A stretch of 9,915 bases of DNA from an uncultured Actinomycetes bacterium. GTDB taxonomy: Bacteria; Actinomycetota; Actinomycetes; Nanopelagicales; Nanopelagicaceae. Position 1 is the stretch's first letter; every line of letters starts with the position of its first letter. The position numbers were made by a program, and so were the translations under genes. The notes beneath the pieces are model-generated. The model did no database searches. It was not told the origin of the DNA and saw only the letters and a list, made by a program, of their open reading frames with translations. Positions 5,901-9,915 of this stretch are shown here, piece after piece. Location of the stretch: NCBI GenBank assembly GCA_903893085.1, contig CAITKS010000066.1:1-9915 (forward strand), read 5' to 3'.

Positions 5901-8900
5901 CTAATTAGCGTTGAAGTATTTTGCTTCAGGGTGATGAACAATAATCGCAGATGTACTTTGTTCTGGGTGCAATTGGAACTCTTCAGAGAGTTCGACGCCA
6001 ATTCTGCCGGGTTCAAGTAGTTCACAGAGTTGTATCTGCTGTTCTAAATCGGGGCATGCCGGATAACCAAATGAGTATCTTGAGCCGCGATATCCCTGGT
6101 CGAGAATTCCTTGCAGATCAGCTGAGTCTTGATCGCGAACGCTCATCTCTTCACGAATACGAGCGTGCCAATGTTCGGCTAGCGCTTCTGTGAGTTGCAC
6201 CGATAGTCCATGAAGTTCTAGGTATTCACGATAATTATTGGCCGCGAAAAGTTCGGCAGCAGCTTTGCTAATTTCACTTCCCATGGTGACGACATGGAAT
6301 GCAACTACGTCTGTTTTGCCTGACTCTTTAGATGCAAAAAAATCACTTAGGCATAAACGTCGATCGCGCGATTGTCTAGGGAATGTAAAGCGCGTGCGCT
6401 CCTTACCTTTCAACTCTCCTTCGTGATGCAGGATAATTAGATCATTTCCCTCACTTACGCATGGGAAATATCCGTAAACCACAGCGGCATTTAGCCAGCC
6501 TTTGGATTGAACTTGATTGAGCAGTGCGCGAAGTCGTGGTCGACCTTCTGTCTCTGCCATCTCATCAAATTCGCCACGAGCGCCTTTGAGCCCCCACTGT
6601 CCAACGAAAAGTGCTCGTTCATCAAGCATTCCAACGTAGTCGGCTAACGGAACGCCTTTAATAATTCGGGAACCAAGAAAGGGTGCAGCGGGAATGTCGA
6701 TATCTTCAGCAACATCACTACGTTTTGTATCTATTTCTACTGTTTCATCTTTCTTGGGACGGAGTGGAACTTTTCGTTCTCTTAACGCCGGCAACTCCGC
6801 GCCCGGTACTCCACGCTTTACCGCCATCATCGCATCCATAAGACGCAGCCCCTCGAAGGCATCTCTTGCATACCTGACTTGACCAGGAAAGACGGATGCT
6901 AAATCTTGTTCAACAAAAGCTCGCGTTAGCGCTGCTCCCCCAAGAACTACTGGCCATTTTTCCGCCAAGCCTCGGTTAGTGATCTCTTCTAAGTTTTCCT
7001 TCATGATCACAGTAGATTTAACGAGAAGACCGCTCATACCAATTACGTCCGCATTTGATTCTTGCGCTGCATCAATAATTTGATTTATTGTCTGCTTGAT
7101 TCCGATATTAACAACGGTATAACCATTATTAGAAAGAATAATGTCTACCAAATTCTTGCCGATATCGTGCACATCACCTTTAACAGTTGCCAGCAACATT
7201 GTTCCGCGACCGGCGTCATCGGTCTTCTCCATAAATGGTTCGAGATAGGCCACGGCGTTCTTCATGACTTCGGCGCTTTGAAGCACGAAAGGCAATTGCA
7301 TCTCACCCTTGCCAAATAGTTCGCCTACAACTTTCATGCCCTCGAGCAAGTGATCGTTAATGATCTGCAGAGGTTTGATATCTTCCTTCATCGCCAGATC
7401 TAAATCATCCGTGAGTCCCACTTTTTCGCCATCAACAATGCGACGTTGCAAACGCTCGGTGAGTGGCAAGGCGGCTAGTTCGGCGGCGCGGACGTTACGA
7501 GATACCGCTAGCTCAACACCTTCAAAGAGCTGCAGGAATTCGGTTAGCGGGTCATAAATACAGTTTTCACCATCGTATTTGCGACGATCGTAGATTAAGT
7601 CCAGAGCGACTTCCTTCTGACGTTGATCAATACGGACAAGCGGAGTTATTTTTGAAGGATGAACGATCGCCGAATCGAGTCCTGCAACGACGCACTCGTG
7701 TAAAAAGACCGAGTTCAGAACTACTCGGGCTGCGGGATTAAGACCAAATGAAACATTCGATACACCCAAAGTTGTTTGTACTTCTGGGAATTCAGTCTTA
7801 AGCGTGCGAATTGCGTTAATGGTCTCGATGCCATCACGTCGAGTTTCTTCTTGCCCAGTTGCAATCGGAAAGGTTAAGCAATCGATCAAAATATCGCCGG
7901 TGTTCATCTGCCAATTTTCAGTTAAATCCTTAATTAGGCGTCTGGCAACTCGCAGTTTCCATTCGCAATCACGGGCTTGTCCTTCTTCATCAATCGTAAG
8001 TGCAACCACAGACGCGCCATGTTCTTTAACTAAAGGCATGATGCGCGCAAAACGCGAGGTTGGTCCGTCGCCATCTTCATAATTCACAGAGTTGATTACG
8101 CTTCGACCACCGAGTGCTTCAAGTCCAGCCTTCAAAACAGCGGGCTCAGTTGAATCCAGAACAATTGGCAGAGTTGAAGCAGTTGCAAATCTAGTTGCTA
8201 ACTCCTTCATATCTTTTGCACCGTCACGACCAACGTAATCAACGGATAGATCCAGCATATGTGCACCATCACGAATCTGATCTCGTGCGATTTCAACGCA
8301 TGTTTCCCAGTCTTCGTTTACTAAAGCATCGCGAAAAGCCCTAGAGCCATTGGCGTTAGTTCGCTCGCCAATTGCGAGGTAGGTATTGTCTTGTCTAAAC
8401 GGAACGTACTGATAAAGGGAAGACGCACCGGGATCCAAGTTTGTAACTCGGTTAGGTATCGTTTTTGCGCCTAGCTTCTTAACAACTGCTTCTAAATGCG
8501 CCGGAGTAGTGCCGCAGCATCCACCAATCAAAGAGATTCCATAATCGCCGACAAAGGTTTCAAGCGCTTGCGCTAATTCGTCAGGGCCTAGCGGGTATTC
8601 AGCGCCCTTAGCTCCAAGAATTGGCAGCCCAGCATTTGGCATAACTGAGATTGCACAATTTGCAAACTTTGAGAGATATCGCAGATGTTCAGACATTTCG
8701 GCGGGACCAGTTGCACAGTTGAGTCCGATCAAATCAATCTCGAGTGGTTCAAGTGCGTTAAGTGCTGCACCTATTTCAGAACCCAAGAGCATCGTGCCAG
8801 TGGTTTCAACGGTAACCTGAACGATCAAAACGACATCAAAATCAACCTCATCTATCGCCTGACGTGCACCATTAACTGCGGCCTTAGCTTGCAATAAGTC

Positions 8901-9407
8901 TTGCGTAGTTTCGATAAGTAGGGCATCGCTCTTGGCATCTAAGAGACCTTTTGAGGCGATGTAGTAAGCGTTCTTTAAATGTTCGTATGTTGTGTGACCG
9001 AGTGAGGGAAGTTTGGTTCCGGGTCCGAGTGAACCCAAAACAAATCGCGGTTTTTCAGGCGTAGAAACCGCATCGGCGCATTCACGAGCAATTTTCGCGC
9101 CCGCGAAAGCCAATTCGTAAATTCGATCTTCTATTCCGTACTCGGCCAAGTTTGCCCAGTTAGCCCCAAAAGTGTTTGTCTCTATTGCATCAACACCAGC
9201 AGCTAAGTATTGATCATGAACGGATTTAACGATGTCCGGTCGTGAAACATTCAAAATCTCATTGCAACCTTCGTGGCCCTGAAAATCCTCCAACGTCGGA
9301 TCGGCCTCTTGCAACATGGTTCCCATAGCGCCATCGGCGATAACCGTACGCGTGGCAAGGGCCTTACGTAAAAGCCCTGCATCTCGATCGCGGTTATGAC
9401 TCGTCAC
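5901..9407 (-). CDS. metH: Cobalamin-dependent methionine synthase MetH
   Basis: MetH transfers a methyl group from 5-methyltetrahydrofolate through cob(I)alamin to homocysteine, making methionine and regenerating tetrahydrofolate. With the start at 9407 it has 1168 residues, close to the family norm, and all modules are present. The homocysteine domain has GAMGTML from residue 26 and zinc ligands C231, C297 and C298 (NCATG, GGCCGTT). The pterin domain carries GERTNANGS (347-355). The helical cap precedes the B12 domain, which has DVHDIG (745-750) with cobalt-ligand H747, and GGAALT. The C-terminal reactivation domain has RxxRYSFGYPACPD (ends near 1120). I prefer the GTG at 9407 (VTSHNRDRDAGLLRKAL). 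The open frame extends to an ATG at 9470, but those 21 codons lie antisense to the PAC2 gene start and look unlike MetH. A TAACCT -10 lies 7 nt before the GTG. No cobalamin riboswitch fits in the 29-bp spacer. Confidence 0.97.
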   Translation of the reverse strand: MTSHNRDRDAGLLRKALATRTVIADGAMGTMLQEADPTLEDFQGHEGCNEILNVSRPDIVKSVHDQYLAAGVDAIETNTFGANWANLAEYGIEDRIYELAFAGAKIARECADAVSTPEKPRFVLGSLGPGTKLPSLGHTTYEHLKNAYYIASKGLLDAKSDALLIETTQDLLQAKAAVNGARQAIDEVDFDVVLIVQVTVETTGTMLLGSEIGAALNALEPLEIDLIGLNCATGPAEMSEHLRYLSKFANCAISVMPNAGLPILGAKGAEYPLGPDELAQALETFVGDYGISLIGGCCGTTPAHLEAVVKKLGAKTIPNRVTNLDPGASSLYQYVPFRQDNTYLAIGERTNANGSRAFRDALVNEDWETCVEIARDQIRDGAHMLDLSVDYVGRDGAKDMKELATRFATASTLPIVLDSTEPAVLKAGLEALGGRSVINSVNYEDGDGPTSRFARIMPLVKEHGASVVALTIDEEGQARDCEWKLRVARRLIKDLTENWQMNTGDILIDCLTFPIATGQEETRRDGIETINAIRTLKTEFPEVQTTLGVSNVSFGLNPAARVVLNSVFLHECVVAGLDSAIVHPSKITPLVRIDQRQKEVALDLIYDRRKYDGENCIYDPLTEFLQLFEGVELAVSRNVRAAELAALPLTERLQRRIVDGEKVGLTDDLDLAMKEDIKPLQIINDHLLEGMKVVGELFGKGEMQLPFVLQSAEVMKNAVAYLEPFMEKTDDAGRGTMLLATVKGDVHDIGKNLVDIILSNNGYTVVNIGIKQTINQIIDAAQESNADVIGMSGLLVKSTVIMKENLEEITNRGLAEKWPVVLGGAALTRAFVEQDLASVFPGQVRYARDAFEGLRLMDAMMAVKRGVPGAELPALRERKVPLRPKKDETVEIDTKRSDVAEDIDIPAAPFLGSRIIKGVPLADYVGMLDERALFVGQWGLKGARGEFDEMAETEGRPRLRALLNQVQSKGWLNAAVVYGYFPCVSEGNDLIILHHEGELKGKERTRFTFPRQSRDRRLCLSDFFASKESGKTDVVAFHVVTMGSEISKAAAELFAANNYREYLELHGLSVQLTEALAEHWHARIREEMSVRDQDSADLQGILDQGYRGSRYSFGYPACPDLEQQIQLCELLEPGRIGVELSEEFQLHPEQSTSAIIVHHPEAKYFNAN

Positions 9408-9429
9408 GCGCCCGAGGTTACCGTAAGGT
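9401..9429 (+). promoter_or_regulatory. Promoter of the PAC2-family gene
   Basis: TCGTCA (9401-9406; 4 of 6 to TTGACA) and TAAGGT (9424-9429, fits TANNNT) are separated by 17 nt, and the GTG at 9437 follows 7 nt later, the geometry of a leaderless transcript. The -35 lies over the first codons of metH. AAGGTG (9425-9430) could instead act as a Shine-Dalgarno for the same GTG if transcription starts further upstream, so the two readings compete. Confidence 0.42.
9415..9420 (-). promoter_or_regulatory. -10 element for leaderless metH transcript
   Basis: TAACCT (minus strand, 9420-9415) fits TANNNT and is followed by 7 nt and the metH GTG at 9407, predicting a transcript that begins at the start codon. 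The -35 position (17-nt spacer) reads TCTCCA, 3 of 6 to consensus, and lies inside the first codons of the PAC2 gene. Confidence 0.45.
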
Positions 9430-9436
9430 GCTCGAT

Positions 9437-9915
9437 GTGGAGATTCATAAAATTCCTGCACTTCGCTCACCTGTGATGCTTATTGCATTTTCGGGTTGGA
9501 ACGACGCCGCCGAGGCAGCGACCGGCACAACTTCTCACATATTGGGCGCTTGGACTGACCAAATCCACGCCATCGATGAACACACGGGGGTCGTGCCCGA
9601 ACTTATTGCTGATGTCGATCCTGAAGAATTTTATGATTTCCAAGTCAATCGTCCATTGGTTGAAATCGATGATTCACTCATTAGATCCTTAACTTGGCCA
9701 GGTACGCAGGTTTTTGGATTGCAAATGGCTGACTTTGAATTTGATTTTGTAATTGTGCAAGGTGTTGAGCCTTCAATGAAATGGAAAACTTTCACACAGG
9801 ATTTACTTGATCTGGCAGATGACTTGGAAGTTTCCATGATTGTGACCTTGGGATCTATGTTGGCCGATGCTCCCCATTCACGTCCGATAACCGTGACTGG
9901 AAGTGGCGCACATCC
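9437..9915 (+). CDS. PAC2-family protein, C-terminus cut by window edge
   Basis: The first 159 residues encode a protein of the PAC2 (proteasome assembly chaperone 2-like) family, widespread in actinobacteria and lacking a settled biochemical role. Recognisable family blocks are LRSPVMLIAFSGWNDAAEAA (about 9-28), DPEEFYDFQVNRP, TWPGTQVF, VQGVEPSMKWKTF, and VTLGSMLADAPHSRPITVTG. The GTG at 9437 was chosen because the conserved IHKIPALRSPV leader precedes the first ATG (9476), and because promoter spacing supports it. A GTG at 9428 is a further alternative. It is divergent from metH, as Rv2125 is from metH (Rv2124c) in M. tuberculosis. The stop codon lies beyond the window; relatives are usually around 280-320 residues. 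Confidence 0.9.
   Translation, partial: MEIHKIPALRSPVMLIAFSGWNDAAEAATGTTSHILGAWTDQIHAIDEHTGVVPELIADVDPEEFYDFQVNRPLVEIDDSLIRSLTWPGTQVFGLQMADFEFDFVIVQGVEPSMKWKTFTQDLLDLADDLEVSMIVTLGSMLADAPHSRPITVTGSGAH

Noticed and set aside
7463..7741. 92-residue plus-strand open frame within metH
   Set aside because: It is antisense to the conserved cap and pterin region of MetH. The composition is arginine-rich, as expected of a shadow frame. The same applies to 7804-8082, 7062-7319 and 8685-8897.
9408..9436. Cobalamin or SAM riboswitch expected upstream of metH
   Set aside because: Only 29 bp separate metH from the divergent gene, and the predicted mRNA is leaderless. There is no room for an aptamer.
9631..9837. 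68-residue minus-strand open frame at the right edge
   Set aside because: It is antisense to the conserved PAC2 blocks (FYDFQVNRP to VTLGSMLAD) and low-complexity in composition (Ser/Lys/Thr).

Overview
The window is a compact stretch of chromosome, about as AT-rich as GC-rich by eye, from an actinobacterium. The taxonomic call rests on an actinobacterial gene order and protein set: the WYL regulator pair pafB-pafC followed by tatA-tatC and a lipid kinase, and a mycobacterial-type TrmI beside a RecB-like Fe-S nuclease, with metH and a PAC2-family gene nearby. The moderate GC, near-absence of intergenic DNA and repeated gene overlaps suggest a streamlined lineage such as the freshwater acI/Nanopelagicales group. 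That is inference and is not provable from this window. No mobile element, repeat array, CRISPR, tRNA or rRNA was seen, and no gene-free stretch exceeds 60 bases.

Region 1 (1-4435, minus strand) is one tightly packed run read right to left: trmI (tRNA m1A58 methyltransferase), pafB, pafC, tatA, tatC, and a diacylglycerol-kinase-family lipid kinase cut by the window edge. trmI overlaps pafB by 17 nt, pafB overlaps pafC by 8 nt, and tatC is separated from the kinase by 2 nt. The run links tRNA modification, the PafBC DNA-damage regulator, twin-arginine protein export and phospholipid metabolism. In many actinobacteria the Pup-proteasome genes lie just upstream of pafBC. None is present here between trmI and pafB.

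Region 2 (4436-4482) is a 47-bp divergent intergenic space. It carries two back-to-back TANNNT -10 elements, each 6-7 nt from its start codon, as expected for leaderless mRNAs.

Region 3 (4483-5238, plus strand) is a stand-alone PD-(D/E)XK nuclease with the four cysteines of a Cas4/AddB-type iron-sulphur cluster. Its 3' end overlaps by 32 bp, tail to tail, the HAD phosphatase gene of region 4.

Region 4 (5207-9407, minus strand) contains metH (cobalamin-dependent methionine synthase, all four modules present) followed 19 nt later by the HAD-family phosphatase gene.

Region 5 (9408-9915) is a 29-bp divergent spacer with two -10 elements only 3 bp apart, then the 5' part of a PAC2-family gene on the plus strand. 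The most useful observations are the missing proteasome cassette at the trmI/pafB junction, the two leaderless divergent promoter pairs, and a corrected metH start that removes an apparent overlap with the PAC2 gene. I saw no clear undescribed multi-gene system.
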